A stretch of DNA of 64,000 nt from the NCBI GenBank assembly GCA_964408795.1, contig CAYPAW010000085.1:1-64000 (forward strand). The letters are read 5' to 3'. The position numbers and the translations under genes are program-made. Origin of the DNA: JABMQB01 sp964408795 (GTDB lineage: Bacteria; Bacteroidota; Bacteroidia; Bacteroidales; Prolixibacteraceae). The stretch's first letter is position 1, and the number at the start of each line of letters is the position of its first letter. Below are positions 44,257 through 52,819 of this stretch, one piece after another. The notes beneath the pieces were generated by a model. It had not been told where the DNA came from, made no database searches, and saw only the letters and a program-made list of their open reading frames with translations.

Positions 44257-45063
44257 TCAGGATCTTTTAACGGATTTGGGAAGACCTTGATCGAGCTTTT
44301 GCAAGGCGAATAACAGATCTTCGGGGGTATCAATTCCGAATCCGGAAGAGTGAGTCAAGGCAATGTTTATGGAAAAGCCGTTTTCGAGCCATCTGAGTTG
44401 TTCAAGTGACTCCGCCTTTTCCAATGTTCCGGGTTTTAAATCAGCTATCTTACGAAGGATATCCTTCCGGTATGCATAGATTCCCACATGCGCCCAGAAG
44501 GGGGTTTTATGCAGCCATTGGTCTTTTTCCTCATCCCGAACCCAGGGAATAGGTGCCCGGCTGAAATAGAGGGCTTTGTTGTTATTCCCAACCACTACTT
44601 TGGGTCTGTTGGGGTCAAAAAGTTCCTCTTCAGACCTGACAGGCCGTACCAATGTAGCGATTTCGGTATCCGGGGTAAAACATTGCATAAGCGGATGAAT
44701 CTGTTCGACACCCACAAAAAGCTCATCCCCCTGAATATTCAGCACCCCATCGAAATCAAGATCTCCGGATATTCGTTCAGCAGCCTCTGCAACCCGGTCT
44801 GTTCCGGAGGTATGATGGGATGAAGTAATAATTCCCTGACCACCAAAACTGCATACTGTCTCATAAATGCGTTGGTCATCCGTGGCAACCCATACATCTT
44901 GGATTATTTTCCGGGTATTTTCATACACATGCCGGATCAGCGGTTTCCCGTGAAGCTCAACCAATGGCTTTCCCGGGAACCGGCTGGAGGCATAACGTGC
45001 CGGTATAATGGCAATAAATTTTAACTCATTCAAACCGTTTGTTCTTAAGGGTATCTTCCTCAT
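44257..45063 (-). CDS. kdsB: 3-deoxy-manno-octulosonate cytidylyltransferase
   Basis: 268 residues. KFIAIIPARYASSRFPGKPL at the N-terminus, VWVATDDQRIYE, NIQGDELFVG and the C-terminal IALTHSSGFGIDTPEDL are standard KdsB blocks. It activates Kdo as CMP-Kdo for lipopolysaccharide inner-core synthesis. The first ten residues (MRKIPLRTNG) are not conserved. A TTG at the eleventh codon, just before NELKFI, is a possible start. It is monocistronic. Confidence 0.94.
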   Translation of the reverse strand: MRKIPLRTNGLNELKFIAIIPARYASSRFPGKPLVELHGKPLIRHVYENTRKIIQDVWVATDDQRIYETVCSFGGQGIITSSHHTSGTDRVAEAAERISGDLDFDGVLNIQGDELFVGVEQIHPLMQCFTPDTEIATLVRPVRSEEELFDPNRPKVVVGNNNKALYFSRAPIPWVRDEEKDQWLHKTPFWAHVGIYAYRKDILRKIADLKPGTLEKAESLEQLRWLENGFSINIALTHSSGFGIDTPEDLLFALQKLDQGLPKSVKRS

Positions 45064-45251
45064 TCAGCTTCTTTCCAAAGGCTTTCGGCAGCATTTGCAA
45101 ACTCATCATAATGAAATTGGTCTCCCCTCCCCTGCGCTTCAGAAAAAGGCTCGTCTCAATTTCGTTATTCAATGGCATTACAAATATACACGAATGAATC
45201 CAAAAAAAAGTTAATTGGAAAGTTCTGTCAGCGAATGACCGTGAAAAATTG

Positions 45252-45259
45252 TAACTTTG
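45252..45259 (+). promoter_or_regulatory. -7 element of the sigma-54 activator operon
   Basis: TAACTTTG matches TAnnTTTG exactly. A TTAGGA ribosome-binding-like stretch (45271-45276) and the ATG at 45280 follow, which decides the start of the gene. Confidence 0.6.
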
Positions 45260-45279
45260 AGGTTCAATTTTTAGGAACT

Positions 45280-46506
45280 ATGGATCTTCAATCGATCAAG
45301 CAGCGGTTTGGAATAATTGGAAATTCAGCTGATTTAAACCGTGCCATAGAGATTGCCGTACAGGTGGCACCTACAGATTTATCGGTACTAATTACCGGAG
45401 AAAGCGGGACCGGGAAAGAGATATTTCCCCAGATTATCCATCAGCATTCAGCCCGGAAACATGGTCCCTATATTGCAGTGAACTGTGGAGCTATTCCGGA
45501 AGGAACCATCGACTCTGAATTGTTTGGCCATGAAAAAGGAGCTTTCACAGGGGCCTTTTCCGACCGGAAAGGGTATTTCCAGGAAGCCAATGGAGGAACC
45601 ATTTTCCTGGATGAGATTGGGGAACTCCCCCTGGCAACCCAGGTCAGACTGTTACGGGTCCTTGAAACAGGAGAATTTATCAAAGTAGGTTCTTCCAAAG
45701 TGAACAAAACCAATGTCCGTGTAATCACCGCTACCAATGTAGATATCCCCCTGGCCATTGAAAAAAACAGATTCCGTGAGGACCTGTTTTACCGGTTAAA
45801 CACCGTACCTATCAATATACAGCCTTTACGAGAACGCAGGGAAGATATTTTTCTCCTGTTCCGGAAATTTTCTCGTGATTTTGCGGATAAATACCACATG
45901 CCGCCGGTGGCTCTGGATGAAGAAAGCAGAATCATGTTAATGAATTACTACTGGCCGGGGAACATCAGACAACTCAAGAATATCACCGAACAAATCTCCG
46001 TTATTGAGGAAAAACGGGAAATTACCGCCGATGTCTTAAAAGCTTATCTGCCCGATCTGGATTCCGGAAACCTTCCGGCTGTCATCAAACCCTTTCATGA
46101 GAAAGCCTTTAACAGTGAACGGGAAATATTGTATCAGGTGCTTTTCGATATGAAGAAGGATATGAATGACCTGAAAAGACTGGTCCTCGATTTAATGCAT
46201 GAACGAGAGGACACAAACCTGGAAGGCACCCATTCCCGGATTATCAGAAAATTGTATCATGCGGATGAAAATATGACTCCCAAGGAATCATCCTCCGGGT
46301 CGTTCCATGTGGATCCCCTGGAAAAAAACATACAGGATACGGAGGAATTCGTGGAAGAATCGCTATCCCTTGAGAACAAAGAAATTGAATTAATCAAAAA
46401 AGCCCTTGAGAAACACAAAGGAAAAAGAAAATATGCAGCCCGGGAATTGGGGATCTCGGAGCGAACCCTCTACCGGAAAATTAAAGAATACGATTTAAAA
46501 GGATAA
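45280..46506 (+). CDS. Sigma-54 interacting transcriptional regulator (AAA+ - Fis HTH)
   Basis: 408 residues: AAA+ domain with Walker A GESGTGKE (40-47), GAFTGA (87-92, the sigma-54 contact loop), Walker B GTIFLDEIGE, and YWPGNIRQLKN (R-finger region). A Fis-type HTH lies at the C-terminus (KRKYAARELGISERTLYRKI). There is no N-terminal receiver or sensor domain, so control must come from expression or a partner. The frame extends to 45172, but the promoter at 45252 and the RBS support 45280. lptE, a TPR-like gene and secG follow closely, an order common in Bacteroidales, which suggests an envelope-related regulon. Confidence 0.92.
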   Translation: MDLQSIKQRFGIIGNSADLNRAIEIAVQVAPTDLSVLITGESGTGKEIFPQIIHQHSARKHGPYIAVNCGAIPEGTIDSELFGHEKGAFTGAFSDRKGYFQEANGGTIFLDEIGELPLATQVRLLRVLETGEFIKVGSSKVNKTNVRVITATNVDIPLAIEKNRFREDLFYRLNTVPINIQPLRERREDIFLLFRKFSRDFADKYHMPPVALDEESRIMLMNYYWPGNIRQLKNITEQISVIEEKREITADVLKAYLPDLDSGNLPAVIKPFHEKAFNSEREILYQVLFDMKKDMNDLKRLVLDLMHEREDTNLEGTHSRIIRKLYHADENMTPKESSSGSFHVDPLEKNIQDTEEFVEESLSLENKEIELIKKALEKHKGKRKYAARELGISERTLYRKIKEYDLKG

Positions 46507-46509
46507 CCG

Positions 46510-47031
46510 ATGCGCAAAATGAAGACAACCTGGCTGTGGGTTTTGCTATGGCTTCTGATCCCGGTGGGAATGCCATCCTGTAAGGTATCTTATTCTTTCA
46601 CAGGAGCCAACATTTCACCGGATGTAAAAACCTATTCAGTCGCTTATTTCCCGAACCGGGCCAGGCTGGTAAATCCCAATCTGAGTCAGCAATTTACAGA
46701 AGCCCTCAAAGAAAAACTGCAACGACAAACATCCCTGAATGAGGTAGATGAAACCGGAGATCTTGAGTATTCGGGGACCATAACCAATTATGAAGTAAGA
46801 CCTATTGCCATTCAAAAGGAAGACAGGGCATCGCAAAACAGACTTACTATCAGCATAAATCTTAAATACATAAACAACAAGGACCACCAACAGGACTTTG
46901 AACGCTCCTTTTCAGCCTTTGAAGATTATGGCAGCGAAAGCATGCTAAGCGATATCGAAGACAGCCTGGTCCCTGAGATATTGGATAAATTGCTGGAAGA
47001 TATTTTTAACGCTACCATTGCTAACTGGTAA
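46510..47031 (+). CDS. lptE: LPS assembly lipoprotein LptE
   Basis: 173 residues: signal peptide with lipobox-like GMPSC (C24), then KVSYSFTGANISPDVKTYSVAYFPNRA, the N-terminal block of the Bacteroidota LptE family. The remaining part is a two-layer sheet with helices. LptE plugs the LptD barrel in the outer membrane and helps place LPS. It begins 3 bp after the sigma-54 activator stop, so the two are co-transcribed. Confidence 0.9.
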   Translation: MRKMKTTWLWVLLWLLIPVGMPSCKVSYSFTGANISPDVKTYSVAYFPNRARLVNPNLSQQFTEALKEKLQRQTSLNEVDETGDLEYSGTITNYEVRPIAIQKEDRASQNRLTISINLKYINNKDHQQDFERSFSAFEDYGSESMLSDIEDSLVPEILDKLLEDIFNATIANW

Positions 47032-47032
47032 A

Positions 47033-47638
47033 ATGCAAATCAACGAACTGATCCATCACAGGAACAATCCCGGATCCTTGACCAAAGAGACACTGGCCGG
47101 GTTAAAAAAAACCATCGAAGAGTTTCCTTTTTTTCAAGGGGCACTGATCCTGTACCTGAAGAACCTTCATACCCTAAAGCATCCGGATTTCCGGCAGGAG
47201 TTGGAACGCCTGGCTATCCGGATACCGGACCGGAAAAAATTGTTTTATTGCCTGAATCCGGAACAACAAAATAAACCGGCAGGAAGTGTAGCCCCGGTTC
47301 CGGAAGGGATTCTTCCCAAAGCCTTTTTCCCGGATGAAACCAATGCCTTCGACGAAAAAAATGACAAAAACGACCTGATTCAGAAATTTATAAATTCCGG
47401 AGATAGCTTCAGGCTAACCTCACAGCCGGAAACAGAAATCCCACGGAAAGATCTTTCGCAAAAAAGTGTTTCTGAAAACCGGGAGATTATTACCGAGACC
47501 TTCGCAGAACTTTTGGTACAACAAAAAAAATATGAAAAAGCCATGGAAGCTTTCAGACAATTAAGTTTGAAATTTCCGGAAAAAAGTATTTATTTTGCAG
47601 ACCGGATGGAAGAAATCCGTAAATTAGAAAATTTATAA
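47033..47638 (+). CDS. Hypothetical protein with C-terminal TPR-like repeat
   Basis: 201 residues. The ATG at 47033 lies 1 base after the lptE stop. The first half has LTKETLAGLKKTIEEFPFF and a helical ...HPDFRQELERLAIRIPDRKKLFY region. The centre is low-complexity, acidic and probably disordered (about 90-145). The C-terminus (FAELLVQQKKYEKAMEAFRQL) resembles one TPR unit. No signal peptide is visible. It sits between lptE and secG in an order conserved in Bacteroidales, but no function is known to me. Confidence 0.8.
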   Translation: MQINELIHHRNNPGSLTKETLAGLKKTIEEFPFFQGALILYLKNLHTLKHPDFRQELERLAIRIPDRKKLFYCLNPEQQNKPAGSVAPVPEGILPKAFFPDETNAFDEKNDKNDLIQKFINSGDSFRLTSQPETEIPRKDLSQKSVSENREIITETFAELLVQQKKYEKAMEAFRQLSLKFPEKSIYFADRMEEIRKLENL

Positions 47639-47648
47639 TCAATCAATC

Positions 47649-47972
47649 ATGTATATATTAATCACCATATTAATCTTTATTGTTTGTATTCTCTTGGTAC
47701 TTATAGTGTTAGTACAGAATTCCAAGGGAGGTGGTCTGGCAAGCAATTTTCAGAGTTCAGGGCAGATTATGGGCGTCCGGAAAACAACCGATTTTCTGGA
47801 AAAAGCAACCTGGACCCTTGCAGCAGCGTTATTGATCCTGGCGCTTGCAGGATCCGCATTCATACCCCGTGCCGAAGAAGGCGTCGACCAGTCGATGATT
47901 CAGGAACAAATTGACAATGCCATTGATCCAACTGCTGTTCCGAATTTTCCAACAACCGCTCCGGAAAAATGA
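47649..47972 (+). CDS. secG: Protein translocase subunit SecG
   Basis: 107 residues with two transmembrane helices: ILITILIFIVCILLVLIVLVQ and TWTLAAALLILALAGSAF. Between them is the typical SecG loop NSKGGGLASNF. SecG assists the SecYEG channel. The acidic C-terminal tail (EEGVDQSMIQEQIDNA) is a frequent extension in this phylum. It is followed by a terminator at 48035. Confidence 0.93.
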   Translation: MYILITILIFIVCILLVLIVLVQNSKGGGLASNFQSSGQIMGVRKTTDFLEKATWTLAAALLILALAGSAFIPRAEEGVDQSMIQEQIDNAIDPTAVPNFPTTAPEK

Positions 47973-48034
47973 TCAACAGAAAATACCCCGGCTAAAGAGA
48001 ACAACCCGTAAAATAGAAAAGACAAGACATTGTG

Positions 48035-48065
48035 CCGTTCCCAACAAGGAGAACGGTTTTTTTTT
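48035..48065 (+). terminator. Rho-independent terminator after secG
   Basis: Stem CCGTTC / GAACGG with a 10-nt loop and a following run of nine T, 62 bp after the secG stop. Confidence 0.8.
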
Positions 48066-48083
48066 GCCTTTATCAATGGAAAT

Positions 48084-48108
48084 CTGTCACCCTGTCACAA
48101 AAATGACA
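48084..48108 (+). promoter_or_regulatory. TGTCA repeats upstream of groES, possible heat-shock operator
   Basis: Two direct copies of CTGTCAC (48084-48090 and 48092-48098) are followed by TGACA (48104-48108), giving the inverted repeat TGTCA-CAAAAA-TGACA. No CIRCE element is seen. The site lies about 180 bp before groES and may control the chaperonin operon. The rest of this 316-bp gap holds a TTGGCAT...ATGAT sequence (about 48218-48235) that is only a weak match to a sigma-54 promoter. Confidence 0.35.
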
Positions 48109-48288
48109 ATCTGATTTATCTGCTGATTTTTAATCTATTACAAGGCTTCTATTGTGAAAGAAAACCAATTCTTGTGCAAAAATGTCCATTTATCTCTGAA
48201 TTACCTCCTCCGGTCCTGCTTGGCATAAAATATGATAGACGAGGTTGTCGATTTATGAAATGAATGTCTAACAAAAAATTTAAAAACA

Positions 48289-48567
48289 ATGGCAGATTTA
48301 AAAGGTAAAATTTTGGCAGGAAAGATTCTGGTTCAGCCCCAGGAAGCAGAAGAAAAGACAGCCAGTGGAATCATAATTCCCGATTCAGCGAAAGAAAAAC
48401 CACAGGTTGGGAAAGTGGTTTTGGTTGGAGCCGACAAGAAAGATGAACCCATGGAAGTAAAAACCGGAGATTTGATTTTTTACGGCAAATATTCCGGTAC
48501 TGAATTGAATATAGACGGAGATGATTATTTATTGATGTCTCAATCGGATGTATTATACATTGCTTAA
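48289..48567 (+). CDS. groES: Co-chaperonin GroES
   Basis: 92 residues: KGKILAGKILVQPQEAEEKTASGIIIPDSAKEK in parts, covering the mobile loop, and GDLIFYGKYSGTELNIDGDDYLLM. GroES caps the GroEL chamber. groEL follows 21 bp later. Confidence 0.97.
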   Translation: MADLKGKILAGKILVQPQEAEEKTASGIIIPDSAKEKPQVGKVVLVGADKKDEPMEVKTGDLIFYGKYSGTELNIDGDDYLLMSQSDVLYIA

Positions 48568-48588
48568 ATCACATAAAAAAATATAAAA

Positions 48589-50229
48589 ATGGCAAAAAAA
48601 ATCAAATTCAACATTGAAGCAAGGGATTTGCTGAAAAAAGGGGTAGACCAGTTGAACGACGCGGTAAAGATCACGCTGGGTCCCAAAGGACGTAATGTGG
48701 TAATAGAAAAAAAATTCGGTGCTCCAATCATTTCCAAAGATGGAGTAACCGTAGCCAAAGAAATTGAACTGGCAGATCAGTTTCAGAATCTGGGTGCTCA
48801 AATGGTGAAAGAAGTGGCTTCCAAAACAGGAGATGATGCCGGCGACGGAACCACCACAGCTACGGTATTAGCGCAGGCCATCATACATGAAGGGTTGAAG
48901 AATGTTACTGCCGGAGCAAATCCGATGGACTTAAAACGGGGAATCGATAAAGCCGTATCCAAGATTATTGAAAGTCTCGCAGAACAGTCCAAGACGGTTG
49001 GAGACGATTATGCAAAAATTGAATCGGTAGCAAAAATATCAGCCAACAACGATTCCGCCATCGGGGAACTGATTGCGGAAGCCATGAAAAAGGTGCACAA
49101 AGAGGGGGTTATTACCATTGAAGAGTCCAAAGGAACCGATACCTACGTTGACGTTGTGGAAGGAATGCAGTTTGACCGGGGGTATCTCTCTGCTTATTTT
49201 GTTACGGACACAGAAAAAATGAATGCAGAGCTTGAAAATCCTTACATTCTCATTCATGACAAGAAGATCAGCACCATGAAAGACCTGCTTCCGATACTCG
49301 AAGCAACCGCCCAATCGGGTCGGCCGCTGCTGATCATTGCTGAGGATGTAGATGGAGAAGCGTTGGCAACCCTTGTTGTGAACCGGCTACGTGGTTCGCT
49401 GAAAGTATGTGCCGTGAAAGCTCCCGGATTCGGAGACCGCAGAAAAGAGATGCTTGAAGACCTGGCAATTCTTACCGGAGGCACGGTAATTACGGAAGAA
49501 AAAGGAATGAAACTGGAACAGGCAACCCTGGAAGACCTGGGCCAGGCAGAAAAAGTTACCATCGATAAGGAAAATACTACCGTCGTAAATGGCTCCGGTG
49601 CATCAGAAAACATCAAGGCCAGAGTGGCTCAGATCAAAAAACAAATTGAAGTAACCACTTCGGATTACGATAAAGAAAAACTACAGGAACGCCTTGCTAA
49701 ACTCTCAGGAGGGGTTGCCGTAATCTATGTTGGCGCTGCATCGGAAATGGAAATGAAAGAAAAGAAAGACCGGGTTGATGACGCCCTGAGTGCAACCCGT
49801 GCAGCAGTCGAAGAAGGAATAATTCCGGGTGGCGGGGTCGCTTATCTGAGGGCTGCCGAAGTACTAGACACACTTACCGGAGACAATGACGATGAACAAA
49901 CCGGCATCGAAATTATCAAAAGAGCCATTGAAGAACCCTTGCGCCAAATCGTGGAAAATTCCGGGAAAGAAGGAGCAGTTGTCGTTCAGAAAGTGAAGGA
50001 AGGTTCGGCTGACTTTGGCTATAACGCCCGTACCGATACCTATGAAAACTTTTTTGAAACCGGAGTGATTGATCCGGCTAAAGTGGCCCGAATCGCACTC
50101 GAAAATGCCTCTTCAATTGCAGGAATGTTGCTGACAACAGAAACCGTGATCGTGGAAGAAAAAGAAGATAATCCCCCTATGCCCGGAGGAGCTCCCGGAA
50201 TGGGCGGTGGAATGGGCGGAATGATGTAA
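48589..50229 (+). CDS. groEL: Chaperonin GroEL
   Basis: 546 residues. ITLGPKGRNVVIEKKFG, DGVTVAKEIEL, AGDGTTTATVLAQ (ATP site), and the GGM-rich tail GMGGGMGGMM are canonical. GroEL folds cytosolic proteins in an ATP-dependent cycle with GroES. The gene uses a single copy with normal length and is followed by a strong hairpin terminator. Confidence 0.98.
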   Translation: MAKKIKFNIEARDLLKKGVDQLNDAVKITLGPKGRNVVIEKKFGAPIISKDGVTVAKEIELADQFQNLGAQMVKEVASKTGDDAGDGTTTATVLAQAIIHEGLKNVTAGANPMDLKRGIDKAVSKIIESLAEQSKTVGDDYAKIESVAKISANNDSAIGELIAEAMKKVHKEGVITIEESKGTDTYVDVVEGMQFDRGYLSAYFVTDTEKMNAELENPYILIHDKKISTMKDLLPILEATAQSGRPLLIIAEDVDGEALATLVVNRLRGSLKVCAVKAPGFGDRRKEMLEDLAILTGGTVITEEKGMKLEQATLEDLGQAEKVTIDKENTTVVNGSGASENIKARVAQIKKQIEVTTSDYDKEKLQERLAKLSGGVAVIYVGAASEMEMKEKKDRVDDALSATRAAVEEGIIPGGGVAYLRAAEVLDTLTGDNDDEQTGIEIIKRAIEEPLRQIVENSGKEGAVVVQKVKEGSADFGYNARTDTYENFFETGVIDPAKVARIALENASSIAGMLLTTETVIVEEKEDNPPMPGGAPGMGGGMGGMM

Positions 50230-50248
50230 TCCGTCCTGAAAAAAATAG

Positions 50249-50307
50249 AAAAAAGAGGCTGCCTGAAAAGCAAACAAAAAAACTTTTTCAGTTGGCCTCT
50301 TTTTTTT
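50249..50307 (+). terminator. Long rho-independent terminator after groEL
   Basis: Outer stem AAAAAAGAGGC / GCCTCTTTTTT, inner stem CTGAAAAG / CTTTTTCAG, followed by a T run. It begins 20 bp after the groEL stop. Confidence 0.85.
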
Positions 50308-50658
50308 GCCTTTAATCCTTGCCAAACAGACCATGCAGACACAAAGGGACCTATTCTTAACTCCAAATTCATGATGTTTGTCAGACAGTGCTATTAAACA
50401 TCTTTTGAATATTTTTAATCCCCTGTATATTAAGACTACAAACAAAGATACAAATCGATAAAATTGTTTTATAATCATTTGTAAGTTCCATACCTTTGGT
50501 TTAAAGATACGATGAAAAGAAGGGAAATGAGTTCCTCCTGATGTAGGATCGTGAGGGGAATAAGTTTTATCGTAACGAGTTTGTGGATTCTTTGGAATTC
50601 CTGTGGGAATACCGTAGTAAAGAAGAAAAATACCTAAAAAATAAATACGTAGAATGAG
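50308..50658 (+). promoter_or_regulatory. gdhA: Non-coding leader and promoter region of gdhA
   Basis: No protein frame is credible in these 351 bases. TACCTTTG at 50491-50498 matches TAnnTTTG and would start a transcript with about 155 bases before the gdhA ATG. The leader contains a small hairpin ATTCC-TGTG-GGAAT (50597-50610). Whether the leader regulates gdhA is unknown. Confidence 0.45.
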
Positions 50659-51993
50659 ATGAAAGCAGATCTGACAGAATTTATACGCAATCTTGAGATC
50701 CGGACTCCCGGGGAAAAAGAGTTCCACCAGGCTGTGGAAGAAGTAATTGAATCCGTATGGGATTTTTACAGTAAGAATCCACGGTATGCCCGTGCAAAGA
50801 TTCTTGAGCGGATGGTCGAGCCGGAAAGGATCATCATGTTCCGGGTTCCATGGGTCGATGATATGGGAGAAATCCACATCAACCGGGGCTACCGGGTAGA
50901 ATTCAATTCAGCCCTGGGCCCGTACAAGGGGGGATTGCGTTTCCACCGGAGTGTAACATTAAGCATTCTGAAATTTCTGGGATTTGAACAGACCTTTAAA
51001 AACAGCCTGACGACATTGCCCATGGGCGGAGGAAAAGGAGGATCTGATTTCAGTACCCGCGGAAAATCAGATGGAGAAATCATGCGCTTCTGTCAGTCAT
51101 TTATGACGGAATTATACCGCCACATCGGTCCCAATACCGATGTGCCGGCCGGAGATATCGGCGTCGGAGGAAGGGAAATCGGATATCTTTTCGGACAGTA
51201 TAAGAGATTGAAAAACGAATTTACGGGCGTGTTGACCGGCAAAGGAATTACCTGGGGAGGAAGCCTGATCAGGCCCGAAGCAACCGGATTTGGTGCGGTC
51301 TATTTTACACAGCATATGCTGCATCGTTTAGGAAAAGATATCGAGGGGCATACGTTTGCCGTATCCGGATTTGGAAATGTAGCATGGGGTGCAATCACCA
51401 AAATCAATGAACTCGGAGGGAAAGTGGTTACCCTATCCGGGCCCGATGGATATGTCTATGACCCCGAAGGAGTGAAAAATGAAAAAGTGAATTATCTGCT
51501 GGACCTAAGGGCATCCAATAACGATGTGGTTCGTCCCTATGCCGATGAATTTGGAGTTCCCTTCTTTGAAGGACGAAAACCCTGGGAAGTAAAGGTAGAT
51601 ATAGCCATCCCCTGTGCCACGGAAAATGAACTAACCCTGGATGATGCCAAAGAACTGGTGAAAAACAACGGTTTTCTGGTGGCAGAAGCTTCCAATATGG
51701 GTTGTACAGCCGAAGCGGTCGATTACCTGTCTCATCAGATCCATTATGCTCCGGGAAAAGCAGTTAATGCAGGCGGCGTAGCCGTTTCAGGACTCGAAAT
51801 GACCCAAAACAGCATGCGAATCAACTGGACCCGGGAGGAAGTAGACAACCAACTGAAACATATCATGGAGGAAATCCATCAGACCTGCGTCGACTATGGA
51901 AAACAGGGAAATAAAATAAACTATGTCAAAGGAGCCAACGTCGGTGGTTTTGTGAAAGTGGCCGATGCCATGATCGCTCAGGGCGTGGTGTGA
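50659..51993 (+). CDS. gdhA: NADP-type glutamate dehydrogenase
   Basis: 444 residues. VEPERIIMFRVPWVDDMG, PYKGGLRFH, LPMGGGKGGSDF with the catalytic lysine, DVPAGDIGVGGREIGY and FAVSGFGNVAWGA (nucleotide-binding glycine motif) are standard for hexameric GdhA. The enzyme makes glutamate from 2-oxoglutarate and ammonium. It is a single gene with a long leader. NADP preference is inferred from the close similarity to the assimilatory Bacteroides type. Confidence 0.96.
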   Translation: MKADLTEFIRNLEIRTPGEKEFHQAVEEVIESVWDFYSKNPRYARAKILERMVEPERIIMFRVPWVDDMGEIHINRGYRVEFNSALGPYKGGLRFHRSVTLSILKFLGFEQTFKNSLTTLPMGGGKGGSDFSTRGKSDGEIMRFCQSFMTELYRHIGPNTDVPAGDIGVGGREIGYLFGQYKRLKNEFTGVLTGKGITWGGSLIRPEATGFGAVYFTQHMLHRLGKDIEGHTFAVSGFGNVAWGAITKINELGGKVVTLSGPDGYVYDPEGVKNEKVNYLLDLRASNNDVVRPYADEFGVPFFEGRKPWEVKVDIAIPCATENELTLDDAKELVKNNGFLVAEASNMGCTAEAVDYLSHQIHYAPGKAVNAGGVAVSGLEMTQNSMRINWTREEVDNQLKHIMEEIHQTCVDYGKQGNKINYVKGANVGGFVKVADAMIAQGVV

Positions 51994-52042
51994 AAAGTCA
52001 AAAGTCAGATCATGGAACCTCGGTTAATCTCAATAGGAAAAA

Positions 52043-52807
52043 ATGCTGATTGATTCACATGCACATCTTTATTCTGAAGAATTTGATGATGACCGGAACG
52101 AGGCAATCAAAAGGGCTTCCGATGCCGGAATAAAAAAAATCATTTTGCCCAATATCGACCGTTCCTCCATACCAAATATGTTGGAACTTGCGGATCAATA
52201 TCCGGAAATCTGTTACCCCCTGATGGGTCTGCATCCGGGATCGGTAACCAAAGACTACATCCCGGAATTGACAACCGTAGAAAACTGGCTTGGGAAAAGA
52301 AAATTTTATGGCATTGGAGAAATCGGGATCGACCTGTATTGGGAAAAGACCTTTCAGAAACAACAGGAAGATGCCTTTTCCCATCAAATTCAATTGGCCA
52401 AAGCGCTGCGTCTGCCGGTAGTAATTCACGTACGCAATTCCTTCGATGAAGTATACCGCATCATTGAAAAAGAAGCGGGCGAAAGATTGAGAGGAATTTT
52501 TCATTGTTTTACCGGCCATCTGGAAGAAGCCCGGAAAATTATCCAGGCCGGGTTCAAATTAGGGATCGGCGGGGTAATTACTTTCAGGAACAGCCATTTA
52601 AAAGATATCCTGCCGGACATTGATCCCGGGCATCTGGTGCTTGAAACGGATTCACCGTATCTGACGCCGGTTCCTTACCGGGGAAAAAGAAACGAAAGTG
52701 CCTATCTTCCGCATATTGCGAAGGAAGTTGCCAGGGTATACAGCATGGACGTTGAAGAGTTAGCCACCCTGACTTCGGATAATGTAACCCGGTTATTCAG
52801 ATTGTAA
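52043..52807 (+). CDS. TatD-family metal-dependent hydrolase
   Basis: 254 residues of an amidohydrolase-like TIM barrel: MLIDSHAHLYSEEFDDDR (first metal ligands HxH), GIGEIGIDLYWE, LPVVIHVRNSFDEV, GIFHCFTG and LETDSPYLTPVPYRGKRNE. TatD proteins are 3'-5' DNA/RNA exonucleases or D-aminoacyl-tRNA-like hydrolases. The family cannot be narrowed further here. It lies 12 bp before the asparaginase gene. Confidence 0.93.
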   Translation: MLIDSHAHLYSEEFDDDRNEAIKRASDAGIKKIILPNIDRSSIPNMLELADQYPEICYPLMGLHPGSVTKDYIPELTTVENWLGKRKFYGIGEIGIDLYWEKTFQKQQEDAFSHQIQLAKALRLPVVIHVRNSFDEVYRIIEKEAGERLRGIFHCFTGHLEEARKIIQAGFKLGIGGVITFRNSHLKDILPDIDPGHLVLETDSPYLTPVPYRGKRNESAYLPHIAKEVARVYSMDVEELATLTSDNVTRLFRL

Positions 52808-52819
52808 AACCAGCCTGGA

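Noticed and set aside
48218..48235. TTGGCAT...ATGAT upstream of groES as a sigma-54 promoter
   Set aside because: The -24 half fits, but the -12 half lacks the GC. The match is too weak to be called.
50113..50877. 254-codon minus-strand frame across groEL end, terminator and gdhA start
   Set aside because: It covers a clear terminator and the start regions of two conserved genes, and its sequence shows no domain. It is a chance frame.
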